Source of the DNA: Rhodocyclaceae bacterium
Lineage (GTDB): Bacteria; Pseudomonadota; Gammaproteobacteria; Burkholderiales; Rhodocyclaceae
Assembly: GCA_030682595.1 (NCBI GenBank)
Contig: JAUXNZ010000133.1
Span: 1-29,900 of the forward strand
Reading direction: 5' to 3'
DNA: 29,900 nucleotides
Shown here: positions 1-11,239 of the stretch, piece by piece
Layout of the letters: every line of letters starts with the position of its first letter
Position numbering within the stretch: position 1 is the stretch's first letter
Program-made: the position numbers and the translations under genes
Notes under the pieces: generated by a model
Database searches by the model: none
What the model was told of the DNA's origin: nothing
What the model saw: only the letters and a program-made list of their open reading frames with translations

Positions 1-1138
1 GCATGAGGAAGCAGTCGGCGCCGGCCTCGATGCGATGCGCCAGGGCCTCGTCGAAGCCGATGGTGACGGCGATATGCTGCGGATGGCGTTCCGCCAGCTT
101 GCGGAAGGCGGCTTCCAGCGTCTTGTCGCCATTCCCCAGCACGACCAGTTGCGCCGGCAGGGCCGCCAGCTGATCGCCTGCCGCCGCCACTAGGTCCAGA
201 CCCTTTTGGCTGGTCAGGCGGCTGACGACGGCAAACAGAGGGCAGTCGCCGCGCACCGCAAGGCCCATCTCGCGTTGCAGGGCCGCCTTGTTCTTGCGCT
301 TGGCATTGAGGTGATCGAAGTCATAATTCGCAGCGAGATGCGGGTCGCGTGCCGGACTCCAGATGTCGGTATCGATGCCGTTCAGGATGCCGGTCAATTC
401 GGCGGCGCGGCTCTGCAGCAGGCCGGAGAGGCCCATGCCCTCCGCCGTCGTCTGGATCTCGCGCGCATAGGTCGGGCTGACGGTGGTGAGCCGGTCGGCA
501 TGCCGCAAGCCCGCCTTGAGAAAGGATAACTGGCTGTAATACTCGACGCCATCGATGTGCCAGTCGCTGGCGAGCAGTCCGAGTTCGTCGAGCACCTGGG
601 GTGGAAAGATGCCCTGGAAGGCCAGGTTATGAATCGTCAGCACCGAGGCCGCGCCGTCCTTCTCGTAAAAGCGCAGGTAGTAGGGGGCGAGGGCGGTCTG
701 CCAATCGTGGCAATGCAGGATGTCCGGCCGCCAGTCGAGCGGTGTGGCCGGGTTTGCGCGGGCCGCCAGCCGCGCGGCGACGCGCGAGAGCAGGCCGAAG
801 CGCAAATGATTATCGAGCCAGTCGCTGCCCTCGGGACCGAGATAGGGGTTGCCCGGGCGGTCGAAAAGCTGTGGGCAGTCGAGCAGCAGGAAGGGTAGGC
901 CATCCGCATGCTGTGCTGCATACAGGTCGGCTGCCGGCAGTTGGCCACCCGGCGAGGGCAGATGCGCGAGGTGCTCGGCATGCGGAAAAGCCTTCTGCAA
1001 TGCCGGGTAGCGCGGCACCAGCACGCGCACGTCGCAACCCGCCTGGCGCAAGGCCTGCGGCAGGGCGCCGGCTACATCGCCCAGCCCCCCGGTTTTTACC
1101 CACGGGGCGATTTCCGAGGTGACGAACAGGACATTCAC
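1..1138 (-). CDS. glgA: Glycogen synthase, C-terminus cut by window edge
   Basis: This is a GT5 glycogen synthase, which adds glucose from ADP-glucose to the non-reducing end of alpha-1,4-glucan. The reading frame begins at a GTG at 1138 and reads VNVLFVTSEIAPWVKTGGLG; the KTGGLGDVAGALP segment is the family's ADP-glucose-binding loop. Further on are HCHDWQTAL, the VSRLTSQKG segment of the second Rossmann domain, and GFDEALAHRIEAGAD just before the edge. About 379 codons are present, against roughly 480 in the family, so only the C-terminus is missing. The GTG is chosen because the protein aligns from its second residue and an AAAGG lies about 10 nt upstream. It is the last visible gene of a GH57-glgP-pgi-glgA series, separated from pgi by 151 bp that contain a 12-bp palindrome (1259-1270) and no gene. 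Confidence 0.95.
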   Translation of the reverse strand, partial: MNVLFVTSEIAPWVKTGGLGDVAGALPQALRQAGCDVRVLVPRYPALQKAFPHAEHLAHLPSPGGQLPAADLYAAQHADGLPFLLLDCPQLFDRPGNPYLGPEGSDWLDNHLRFGLLSRVAARLAARANPATPLDWRPDILHCHDWQTALAPYYLRFYEKDGAASVLTIHNLAFQGIFPPQVLDELGLLASDWHIDGVEYYSQLSFLKAGLRHADRLTTVSPTYAREIQTTAEGMGLSGLLQSRAAELTGILNGIDTDIWSPARDPHLAANYDFDHLNAKRKNKAALQREMGLAVRGDCPLFAVVSRLTSQKGLDLVAAAGDQLAALPAQLVVLGNGDKTLEAAFRKLAERHPQHIAVTIGFDEALAHRIEAGADCFLM

Positions 1139-1289
1139 CGGGGAAGCCTTTCCGCCGGGCCGCCCCAAGGAAAGGCGGCAAGCGCCGCAGGCGCAACCCG
1201 CGCATCCCTTGCGACGGAAGTGCCCCGTAATAAGCGAGCGCAGCGAGGCAGCGGGCTTCCTCCCGGGAGGGGGGATTGAGGGGGGCGGG

Positions 1290-2878
<1,589 letters not shown>

Positions 2879-2888
<10 letters not shown>

Positions 2889-5443
2889 AGCATCATCCCC
2901 ATCTCGAAGGGTTGGGTCAGCAGTTCGTGGTGGGGATAGGCGCGGATGCGGTATTCGATCTTGCCGCAGATATCCGGCGTCAGGTCGAGGGCGTAGATGT
3001 GTTCGCCAGTACTTTGCCCCGGTCCCTGGTGGTCGAGAAACAGCCGGCGCGGCGGCCGCGATTTGGCGTTGGAACTCGGTCGCGCCATCAGCATTTCGAC
3101 GGCGATGTCGGCCGGCAGCAGCCCATCGAGTTGCACCACCACCTCGATCTTCAGGCTCTCGCCGAAGGCCATGCGCTTTTGCGGATTGTCGTTGCGGCGC
3201 AGGCTGATGCTGGGCCAGGCATGCCGCACTTTCTGTTTCCAGGCGGACAGTTCGCTCGCGGCGGCGAAGTGGTCGGCGCTTTTCAGGCGCCACTGATGGT
3301 CGGCGGGCGCATAGAACTTGGCGACATATTCGCCGACCATGCGCGCCGAATTGAAGCGGGGCGTGATGGTGGCGACCGAACGCTTGGCGGTGCCGACCCA
3401 GCCGGGCGAATAGCCCATCGGCCCGCGTGCGTAGTAGAGTGGAATGACCTTGTCCTGAAGAATCTCGTATAGCGAGCGGCCTTCTTCCTGGTCGCGGCGC
3501 GCTTCATCGTGGATGGCCGAAGCCGGCTTGATCGCCCAGCCGTTCGCGCCATTTTCGTCCTGCTGATAGCCCTCGCCCCACCAGCCGTCCAGCACCGACA
3601 GGTTGATGACGCCGTTGATGCCCGCCTTCATCCCCGAGGTGCCGGAGGCTTCGAGCGGATAGATGGGATTGTTGAGCCAGACATCGGCGCCGGAGACCAG
3701 CCGCCGCGCCAGCCGCAGGTCGTAGCCCTCGACCAGCAGGAAATGGCCCTCGAATTCTGGCATCTCCGCGACTTCGTGAATGCGGCGGATCAGGGCCTGG
3801 CCGGGCAGGTCGGCGGGGTGGGCCTTGCCGGCGAAGATGAACAGCACCGGCCGCTCGGGATTGCAGATCAGGTGCCGCAGGCGGTCGAGATCGCTGAACA
3901 GCAGCGTGGCGCGCTTGTAGGTGGCGAAGCGGCGCGCGAAGACGATGGTCAGTACGTTGGGATTTTCCGGGTCGGCCAGCCGCAGCAGCCGGTCGATGTG
4001 CGACTGGGAACTCTGGTTGCGCACATGCTGCTTCGTGACGCGGTCACGCAACAGATGAAGCATCTGCGCCTTGATCGACTGGCGCACGCTCCAGAAACTG
4101 TGGTCCGGAATGGCGTGGATTTCATCCCAGCAGCGCGGGTCGGTGAGCCGCTGGCGCCAGGCCGGGCCGAGCACGCGGTCGAAGGTGTCGTGCCAGATGT
4201 CGGAAAGAAAGGTCGGCACATGGATGCCGTTGGTCACATAATCGATCGGGTTCTCGGTCGGTTCGACCTGCGGCCACAGTCCGGCGCAGATCTCGGCCGA
4301 GACCGTGCCGTGGATGCGCGAGACGCCGTTGTGGAAACGCGAACCGCGAATGGCCAGCGCCGTCATGTTGAAGTCGGGCTGGTTGTCGATGCGCCCCAGG
4401 GCGAGCAGGCTGGCAATGTCGCAGCCCAGGTCGTGGCAGCACTCCTCGAAGTAACGGCGGATGATGTCCTCGGCGAAGTGGTCGTGGCCGGCCGGCACGG
4501 GGGTGTGGGTGGTGAACACGGTGTTGCTGGCGACGGCCTCGAACGCGCCGGAAAAATCCAGTCCGGCCTTGATCAGGTCGCGGGCGCGTTCGAGGATCAG
4601 AAAGGCGGCGTGGCCCTCGTTGATGTGCCAGACGGTGGGCTGCAGGCCCATTTCGGCCAGTGCGCGCACGCCACCCATGCCCAGCACGATCTCCTGTTCG
4701 AGGCGCGTGGTGCGGTCGCCGCCGTAGAGTTGGTGGGCGATATTGCGGTCGTGCGGCGAGTTTTCCTCGAGGTCGGTGTCAAGCAGATACAGCGTGATGT
4801 GGCCGACGCGCGTCGACCAGACCTTGATCTGCACGACGCGGCCGGGCATGTGGATGCTGACCTTGAGGTCGCTGCCGTCGGCGCGCAGCACCGGTACCAC
4901 GGGGAGGTCGTCGAAATCGGTGGCGCTGTACAGGGCGTGCTGGCGGCCCTCGCCGTCGATGCTTTGCTTGAAATAGCCCTGACGGTACAGCAGGCCGACG
5001 CCGACAAAAGGCAGATTCAGGTCGCTGGCGGTCTTGCAGTGGTCGCCGGCCAGGATGCCCAGGCCGCCGGAATAAATGGGCAGGCTCTCATGAAAGCCGA
5101 ACTCGGCGCAGAAGTAGGCGATCAGCCCGCCAGCGGGGAGTTGCGTGGCGTGCTCGCGGCCCAGGCCGTCGTGGTAAGTGTCGTAGGCCGACAGTACCTT
5201 GGCGAGCGTGCCCAGAAAGACCGGATCTTCGGCGGCCTCGTCGAGCTGGCGCTGGTCGACGCGCTTCAGGAAGGCCTTCGGGCTGTGGCCAACCACGCCC
5301 CAGAGTTTCCGGTCGAGGCGGGCGAACAGGGAGCGGGTGGGGCGATCCCAGCTATACCAGAGGTTATTGGCGAGCTCGTCGAGGCGGGCAAGCCGCGCGG
5401 GGAGTTGGGGGTTGACTTCGAGTTGGAACAGGGTGCCGGCCAT
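2879..5443 (-). CDS. glgP: Alpha-glucan (glycogen/maltodextrin) phosphorylase
   Basis: A GT35 phosphorylase that releases glucose 1-phosphate from alpha-1,4-glucans using PLP. The 854-aa protein starts MAGTLFQLEVNPQ, followed by the DUF3417-like N-terminal region (LARLDELANNLWYSWD) typical of this bacterial/archaeal subfamily and absent from E. coli GlgP. Visible core motifs are NEGHAAF, TTHTPVPAGHDHF, FARRFATYKRATL and the phosphorylase signature EASGTSGMKAGINGV (residues about 596-610), which holds the PLP lysine. The ATG at 5443 is preferred over longer frames because homology starts there and GGAAAA precedes it. It lies 40 bp after the GH57 gene and overlaps the start of pgi, so the three probably form an operon for glucan breakdown or remodelling. 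Confidence 0.95.
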
Positions 5444-5483
5444 GATGTTTTCCGTGGTTTTTTTGGATGTTGGGTGGAAGATT

Positions 5484-7250
5484 TTACGTGGATTGCACGG
5501 GATGATCGCTGGCGCGCCGCATTGTGCCACCCGCGTCGACCGTCGCCCGGTCGGCGCGGCCCGTCGAAATCGGCACATCGAGTTGCCCTGGTGGCGCCAG
5601 ATGCAGGCAGCGATAGAGATTGGCGAGGTTGCGGCGAAATAGCCGGTCGAAGCCGGCCACCGCCTGTGCCGGGTTGTAGTCGCCGAACCACCAGAACCAG
5701 TCGGAGCTTTCGCAGACGGCGAGCTGCGCTTCCGCCGCCGCCGCTTCCGCCGCGGAAAGCCGGCTGCTGTCGATCACCTGGTCGTAACTGTGCTTGGCGG
5801 CGCACAACAGATCCCAGGCGTGGTTCTTGGCCGGGTCGCCGATCCAGGTGGAAAAGGTGCCGTACACCCAGCTCCCCGCCGTCAGTTTTGGCAAAGTCGG
5901 CGCTGGCGGATTGTTGGGCGTCCCGCCATCGCCAAAAGTCGGCGCTGGCGGGACGGCATCCTTCAGCACGTCGGCATAGGTGCGGGTGCGAATCGCCGGC
6001 CGTGCTTCGAGCAGTTCATACAGGTCAGCGAAGAAGTGGTAGCCGTTGTAGGGGTAGTACTCCCAGGCATTCTCGCCATCGAGGATGACGCTGACCAGCG
6101 GCGTCTCTTCGGCCGGTGCGGCGGCGGCGATGGCTTCGAGTTGCGCGACGAAATGCGCGGCGGCATCGCGACCATGCCATTTGGAATACTCGAAACCGAT
6201 CAGGTCGGAGAGCCGGTCATCGCGGAAGAACAGGGTGAGCCCCGGGGCATCGGCCAGTTGCCAGGGGTGGTGCGCCGCTTGGCGTTGCGCTGCGGGCTGA
6301 GGTGTGCCGAGGCTGTGGTGCAGTACGTTCTCGCCGCTGGCGGTCCAGCGGCAGCCTGCCGTTGCAAGTTGTTTGGCAAACGCGGTGGACAGCCCGCCTT
6401 CGGCCGGCCAGAGACCGGTCGGCGGTGCGCCAAAGCGCCGCGCATGGCTGTCTTGTGCCGCCGCAATGTGCCGGTGCACCCGTTCGCGTCCGCCGGGGTA
6501 GTGCGTCGCCAGCGGCAGGGGTGCAGCGGGCTGGCTCTCAAGTGCGGATTGAAAATCAAGCAGCAAAGGGGCCAGCGGGTGGCAGGCCGGCGTTGCCGAC
6601 AGTTCGATCTGGCCCCGGGCCTGCAAGGCGCGATAACGTGGCACCAGCGCGGCCAGGGTCTTGCCGATATACGCCAGCAGGTTTTGCCGGTCGGTCAGGC
6701 TGTAGCCTTCGCCCTTGGCCATCAGTTCGGCCAGTAGCGGCTCGTGGCGACGTTCGGTCTCGCCGGTCCAGACCAGGTGATACCAGGTCACCAGATCGGC
6801 CAGGTAGGCACCGGAAAGGTAGGCCAGCGCGCCATCACCAAGGCTCTCCTGCGCCAGCGATGCGTGGAGTGTATGCAGGCGCTGGTAAGGGGGGAACGGT
6901 GCCAGCATGGTGGCGTGGTTGCAGCGAAAGCAGGTTTCAAGCAGGAATTTGCGCTCGCCGGCGGGGAGCGCATCGAGGTCGGTGGATGCCAGCAGCCGCA
7001 GCAGGGGGTCGTTGAATTCGCCCGTGGCAAATTGCCGGACATAGTCGTCGAGCTGATCGAGCAGCACCGGCACAAAATTCACCACCGCCCGGATCGTCGG
7101 GTGACGTTCCAGATGCGCCGCCATGTCAGTGTAGTCCTTGAGGGCGTGCAGATAGGTCCACGGCATGACGAACGCGCCACTCGCGTGGTCGCGATAATCC
7201 GGCTGATGCATGTGCCAGAGAAAAACCAGATCAAGCCGTGCCGCAGCCAT
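5484..7250 (-). CDS. Glycoside hydrolase family 57 (alpha-amylase/glucanotransferase type)
   Basis: A 588-aa GH57 enzyme acting on alpha-glucans; whether it hydrolyses, transfers or branches cannot be decided from sequence. The GH57 start motif is LVFLWHMHQPDYRD (residues 8-21). The nucleophile motif GLWPAEGGLS is near 274-284 and the general-acid aspartate lies in VILDGENAWEYYP near 384-396. The C-terminal helical part has ESSDWFWWFGDYNPAQ near 507-522. Residues about 431-453 (PPAPTFGDGGTPNNPPAPTL) are encoded by two direct copies of the dispersed repeat and form a Pro/Gly-rich insertion between the catalytic and helical parts. No Shine-Dalgarno sequence is obvious before ATG 7250, so the exact start is less sure. 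It sits upstream of glgP, a common pairing. Confidence 0.9.
   Translation of the reverse strand: MAAARLDLVFLWHMHQPDYRDHASGAFVMPWTYLHALKDYTDMAAHLERHPTIRAVVNFVPVLLDQLDDYVRQFATGEFNDPLLRLLASTDLDALPAGERKFLLETCFRCNHATMLAPFPPYQRLHTLHASLAQESLGDGALAYLSGAYLADLVTWYHLVWTGETERRHEPLLAELMAKGEGYSLTDRQNLLAYIGKTLAALVPRYRALQARGQIELSATPACHPLAPLLLDFQSALESQPAAPLPLATHYPGGRERVHRHIAAAQDSHARRFGAPPTGLWPAEGGLSTAFAKQLATAGCRWTASGENVLHHSLGTPQPAAQRQAAHHPWQLADAPGLTLFFRDDRLSDLIGFEYSKWHGRDAAAHFVAQLEAIAAAAPAEETPLVSVILDGENAWEYYPYNGYHFFADLYELLEARPAIRTRTYADVLKDAVPPAPTFGDGGTPNNPPAPTLPKLTAGSWVYGTFSTWIGDPAKNHAWDLLCAAKHSYDQVIDSSRLSAAEAAAAEAQLAVCESSDWFWWFGDYNPAQAVAGFDRLFRRNLANLYRCLHLAPPGQLDVPISTGRADRATVDAGGTMRRASDHPVQST
5893..5957 (-). 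repeat. Two direct copies of the 24-bp repeat inside the GH57 gene
   Basis: A partial copy (5893-5910) and a perfect copy (5934-5957) of the repeat seen elsewhere in the window lie 23 bp apart, in the sense direction of the GH57 gene. They stay in frame, and each is read as PPAPT. Between them is a short inverted piece of the same sequence (gcgtcccgccatcgcc). Confidence 0.85.
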
Positions 7251-7272
7251 GACGAGCGAAAATCAGCGGGAA

Positions 7273-7426
7273 ATTTAACGTGGAATACACAATTTGACGC
7301 CGCGTTCATTGCTGAGCGCAGCGAACAAACTTCGACCCCCGCCTCGGGGCGGGGGCTGGGGGTGGGGGGGCATTTGCCGGGGCCTGACTTTCATGATGCG
7401 GGGTGATGTTTCACGCATCATGAAAG

Positions 7427-7430
<4 letters not shown>
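7273..7430 (+). repeat. Inverted-pair element, copy A
   Basis: A 158-bp non-coding element between glgC and the GH57 gene. It runs from atttaacgtgg, through caatttgacgccgcg, gagcgcagcgaacaaac and a G/C run, to a terminal hairpin. The reverse complement of 9300-9456 aligns along its whole length with scattered mismatches and few gaps, so the two copies are inverted repeats about 1.87 kb apart. It has no convincing coding potential. It could be a MITE-like or REP-derived element. It supplies the stop codon of glgC. Confidence 0.85.
7384..7430. other. Perfect 17-bp stem hairpin at the glgC stop codon
   Basis: CTGACTTTCATGATGCG (7384-7400) and its exact reverse complement (7414-7430) flank a 13-nt loop. 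The glgC stop codon (7427-7429) lies inside the stem. No T-tract follows in the glgC direction, so it is not a classical intrinsic terminator. It could slow 3' decay of glgC mRNA or be the end structure of the mobile element. The second element copy has the same hairpin with two mismatches in one arm (9300-9346). Confidence 0.8.
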
Positions 7431-8731
<1,301 letters not shown>

Positions 8732-8843
8732 GACTACTCCCTTGAGTGGTGCGATACCCGCCGTCTGTTTTTATGTGCGCCCGTCGGTGGATTGCGGGCA
8801 TGGCTCCCTCTGGCAGGCGGGAGTAATGTGAGTTTGTTGCGCC

Positions 8844-9230
8844 CTATGCGTTGAGCACACCCTCCGTCAGCAGGCGTTCAACCTCGGCTTCAGCCGCCGC
8901 CCAGTCTTCAAGCGGGTTGCCGCCGACAAAGCCGCGCCGCTCGGCAATGTAATACGCGGCGACCTCGACATAGTAGCGCCGCTGATCGGCCGCCACGGCG
9001 CGCACGGCGCCCGAGGCTACAACGGGTTGCGCGGCCTTTGTTGTCTTGACGGGCTTTGCCTTGGGCGCGGCGGAGGGTTTGGCCTTGGGGGCCGCGGCGG
9101 GCTTGGCGACGGCCTTGGCCTTCGCGGCCGGCTTGGCCACCGGTTTGCCCTGACTGGCCGGTTTCTTTGCTGCTGCCGCCGTTTTCGGCTTTACGGCTTT
9201 TTCGTCGGCTTTTTTGGTGGTTGTAGCCAT
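8844..9230 (-). CDS. Lys/Ala/Pro-rich protein with C-terminal DUF2934-like domain
   Basis: A 128-aa basic protein. Residues about 1-75 are repeats of AKP, AKA and AAPKAKP, like the histone-H1-type tails found on several bacterial nucleoid proteins. The C-terminal ~50 residues (RRYYVEVAAYYIAERRGF, then NPLEDWAAAEAEV) match the short DUF2934 pattern. The ATG at 9230 is chosen because GAGGAG lies 6 nt upstream; a longer frame to 9266 is open but less likely. It shares its strand with glgC, 112 bp upstream of it, and the two are enclosed by the inverted-pair elements. DUF2934 proteins are often found with glycogen genes, but their role is unknown. DNA binding by the tail is only an inference from its charge. 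Confidence 0.8.
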   Translation of the reverse strand: MATTTKKADEKAVKPKTAAAAKKPASQGKPVAKPAAKAKAVAKPAAAPKAKPSAAPKAKPVKTTKAAQPVVASGAVRAVAADQRRYYVEVAAYYIAERRGFVGGNPLEDWAAAEAEVERLLTEGVLNA

Positions 9231-9299
9231 TGGGGTCTCCTCGTGATTGATAAGCAAGGTTTTCACGTTCCCAGCTTACCTTATACGCTACGCATGTTG

Positions 9300-9456
9300 C
9301 TAACTTTCATGATTCGTGAAACGTCACCCCGCATCATGAAAGTCAGCCCCTTCCCATGGCCCCCCACCCCCTGCCCCCGCCCCGTGGCGGGGGTCAAAGT
9401 TTGTTCGCTGCGCTCAGTGGATTACGCGGCGTCAAATTGTGCGTTTCACGTTAAAT
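9300..9456 (-). repeat. Inverted-pair element, copy B
   Basis: The reverse complement of the element at 7273-7430, in the 237-bp gap between glk and the DUF2934-like gene. It carries the same blocks in opposite order: the hairpin with tcatgaaagtcag, the C-rich run, gtttgttcgctgcgctca, gcggcgtcaaattgtg and cacgttaaat. A base insertion or deletion occurs only in the G/C-rich run. The rest of this gap shows no gene. Confidence 0.85.
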
Positions 9457-9467
9457 ATTGACATCGG

Positions 9468-10379
9468 TCAATGCATGCGCCGCGCCAGCGTTGCGGCGCC
9501 CAGCAGGCCGATATCCGGGTCGGTGACGACCTGCACGGGCATTCGCCGGGCGAGCTCGGCATGTTCCGCCTTGGCGTTGAAGGCGGCCAGGAATGCGCCG
9601 TTTTGCAGCAGCGGCAGCAGCTTCTGGGTGACGCCGCCAGCCAGGAAGACGCCGCCCGTGGCCATCAGCGCCAGCGCCATGTCGCCGGCAAAGGCGCCAT
9701 AGCTGCCCATGAAGACATCGACCGAGCGCAGTGCGACGGCATCCTTGCCCAGCGCCCGCGCGGAAATGTCCGCTGGGTCGATGTACTCCCCGCTCAGAAT
9801 GCCGTGGATCGCCGCCAGTCCCGGCCCGGAGATCACACGTTCCGCCGTGACGCGGCCGTGTTCCTCCTGCAATGCAGTCCAGATGCGCAATTCGGTTTCA
9901 TTCGCCGGAGCAAATCCGACATGGCCGCCCTCGCTGGGCAAGACTTGGTCGCCGACCAGCATCGCCATGCCCAGCCCGGTACCCGCGCCGAGCACCAACC
10001 GTATCCCGGCGGCGCGGGGGTCACCCGTTTGCAAGGTGATCAGATGCTCGGGCGGCAGCGCAGTCACACCCAGCGCGACGCCGGCGAAATCGTTGATCAG
10101 CGTCAGGCGGCCCAGGCCCAAATCCTTTTCGAGCCGGCCGGCATCGATGACCCAGGGCAGGTTGGTGATCTTCGCCCGCCGACCGTCATCGGCCACCGGC
10201 CCGGCCACCGCAAGGCAGCCGCCAGCGACGGGCACAGCCACTTCGCGCAGATAGGCGTCCAGCAGTGCGTCGAAACTCGAAAAGTCGGCGCTGGCGAGAC
10301 GGCGTTGCTGAGTGATCTTTCCCTCATCCAGCAAAGCGAGCAGCACTTTGGTGCCGCCGATATCGCCGATCAGTTTCAT
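9468..10379 (-). CDS. glk: Glucokinase
   Basis: Phosphorylates glucose with ATP to glucose 6-phosphate, the substrate of the Pgi encoded nearby. The protein is 303 aa, slightly shorter than E. coli Glk (321). It begins MKLIGDIGGTKVLLALLD with the phosphate-binding DIGGT loop. LTLINDFAGVALG carries the catalytic Asp, LGAGTGLGMAML the second phosphate loop, and SEGGHVGFAP the family motif. Residues about 26-33 (RRLASADF) are encoded by a one-mismatch copy of the dispersed repeat, in a surface-loop position after the first beta hairpin. Its ATG overlaps the thyA stop as ATGA, so it is probably translated after thyA. Confidence 0.95.
   Translation of the reverse strand: MKLIGDIGGTKVLLALLDEGKITQQRRLASADFSSFDALLDAYLREVAVPVAGGCLAVAGPVADDGRRAKITNLPWVIDAGRLEKDLGLGRLTLINDFAGVALGVTALPPEHLITLQTGDPRAAGIRLVLGAGTGLGMAMLVGDQVLPSEGGHVGFAPANETELRIWTALQEEHGRVTAERVISGPGLAAIHGILSGEYIDPADISARALGKDAVALRSVDVFMGSYGAFAGDMALALMATGGVFLAGGVTQKLLPLLQNGAFLAAFNAKAEHAELARRMPVQVVTDPDIGLLGAATLARRMH
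10280..10303 (-). repeat. 24-bp dispersed repeat inside glk
   Basis: Matches the consensus at 23 of 24 positions, in the sense direction of glk and in frame (read RRLASADF). Confidence 0.8.
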
Positions 10380-11170
10380 ACTGCTATGGGCGCAGCGATG
10401 TGCGGATACGGGTCATAGCCTGCGAGCGTGAAATCCTCGAAGCGGAAGGCGAACAGGTCCGTGACGTCCGGATTCAGGCGCATCGTTGGTAGCGTGCGCG
10501 GTGTGCGCGACAGTTGCAGTTGCGCCTGTTCGAGGTGGTTGCTGTAGAGGTGGGCATCGCCCAGGGTATGCACGAAATCGCCCGGCCGCAAGCCGCACAC
10601 CTGCGCCACCATCAGGGTCAGCAGCGCATAGGAGGCAATGTTGAAAGGCACGCCGAGAAAAATGTCGGCGCTGCGCTGATAGAGCTGGCAGCTCAATTTG
10701 CCGTCGGCAACGTAGAACTGGAACAGCGCATGGCAGGGCGGCAGCGCTTGTGCGTCGACGTCGGCCGGGTTCCAGGCCGTGACGATGTGGCGGCGCGAGT
10801 CCGGGTTCTTCTTCAGCCCCTCGATCAGCTGCGTTATCTGGTCGATTTCCTTATTGTCCCGCCCCGGCCAGTGCCGCCACTGGTAGCCATAGACCGGGCC
10901 GAGGTCGCCATTCTCGTCCGCCCAATCGTCCCAGATCGAAACCTTGTTCTCCTTCAGATAGGCGATGTTGGTGTCGCCGCGCAGGAACCACAGCAGCTCG
11001 TGGATGATCGAGCGCAGGTGCAGCTTCTTCGTGGTCAGCAGCGGAAAACCGGCGGCGAGGTCGAAGCGCATCTGCCAGCCGAACACCGAGCGCGTGCCGG
11101 TTCCAGTGCGGTCGGCCTTGACGTGCCCGTGGTCGAGCACATGCTGCATGAGTTCGTGATATTGGCGCAT
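10376..11170 (-). CDS. thyA: Thymidylate synthase
   Basis: Methylates dUMP to dTMP using methylene-tetrahydrofolate. The product is 264 aa, the same as E. coli ThyA, and begins MRQYHELMQHVLDHG. Visible motifs are DRTGTGTRSVFG, LHLRSIIHELLWFLRGDTN, the active-site segment LPPCHALFQFYV with the catalytic Cys, QLYQRSADIFLGVPFNIASY, and the C-terminal PYPHIAAPIAV. The frame is open for hundreds of bases upstream, antisense to the aminopeptidase gene, so I place the start by homology at ATG 11170. glk follows with a 4-nt overlap. Its promoter must lie in the 69-bp divergent gap before the aminopeptidase gene. Confidence 0.97.
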   Translation of the reverse strand: MRQYHELMQHVLDHGHVKADRTGTGTRSVFGWQMRFDLAAGFPLLTTKKLHLRSIIHELLWFLRGDTNIAYLKENKVSIWDDWADENGDLGPVYGYQWRHWPGRDNKEIDQITQLIEGLKKNPDSRRHIVTAWNPADVDAQALPPCHALFQFYVADGKLSCQLYQRSADIFLGVPFNIASYALLTLMVAQVCGLRPGDFVHTLGDAHLYSNHLEQAQLQLSRTPRTLPTMRLNPDVTDLFAFRFEDFTLAGYDPYPHIAAPIAV

Positions 11171-11203
11171 CGGGAAATCGGGCAGAGGTTGGTTGGGCGG
11201 GTG

Positions 11204-11226
11204 CTTATAATCGGTTGAATTATAAG
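11204..11226. promoter_or_regulatory. Palindromic double -10 region between thyA and the aminopeptidase gene
   Basis: CTTATAAT (11204-11211) and its exact inverse ATTATAAG (11219-11226) are separated by 7 nt in the 69-bp gap between divergent genes. The left arm contains a consensus TATAAT for the plus strand, and the right arm gives TATAAT on the minus strand (towards thyA). No good -35 box at 17 bp was found for either, so promoter activity is inferred. The dyad could equally be an operator. Confidence 0.45.
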
Positions 11227-11239
11227 GTGAGGTGATCCG

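Noticed and set aside
1259..1270. Palindrome CCTCCCGGGAGG between pgi and glgA as a terminator
   Set aside because: The stem is short with no loop and no T-tract; it may be chance in GC-rich DNA.
5470..5495. Possible third copy of the inverted-pair element (attttacgtggattgcac)
   Set aside because: Similarity to the element's first bases is short and stops after about 18 nt; part of it encodes the end of the GH57 protein.
3509..6088. Open frame of about 860 codons on the plus strand over glgP and part of the GH57 gene
   Set aside because: Antisense shadow of recognised genes, with low-complexity composition and no motif.
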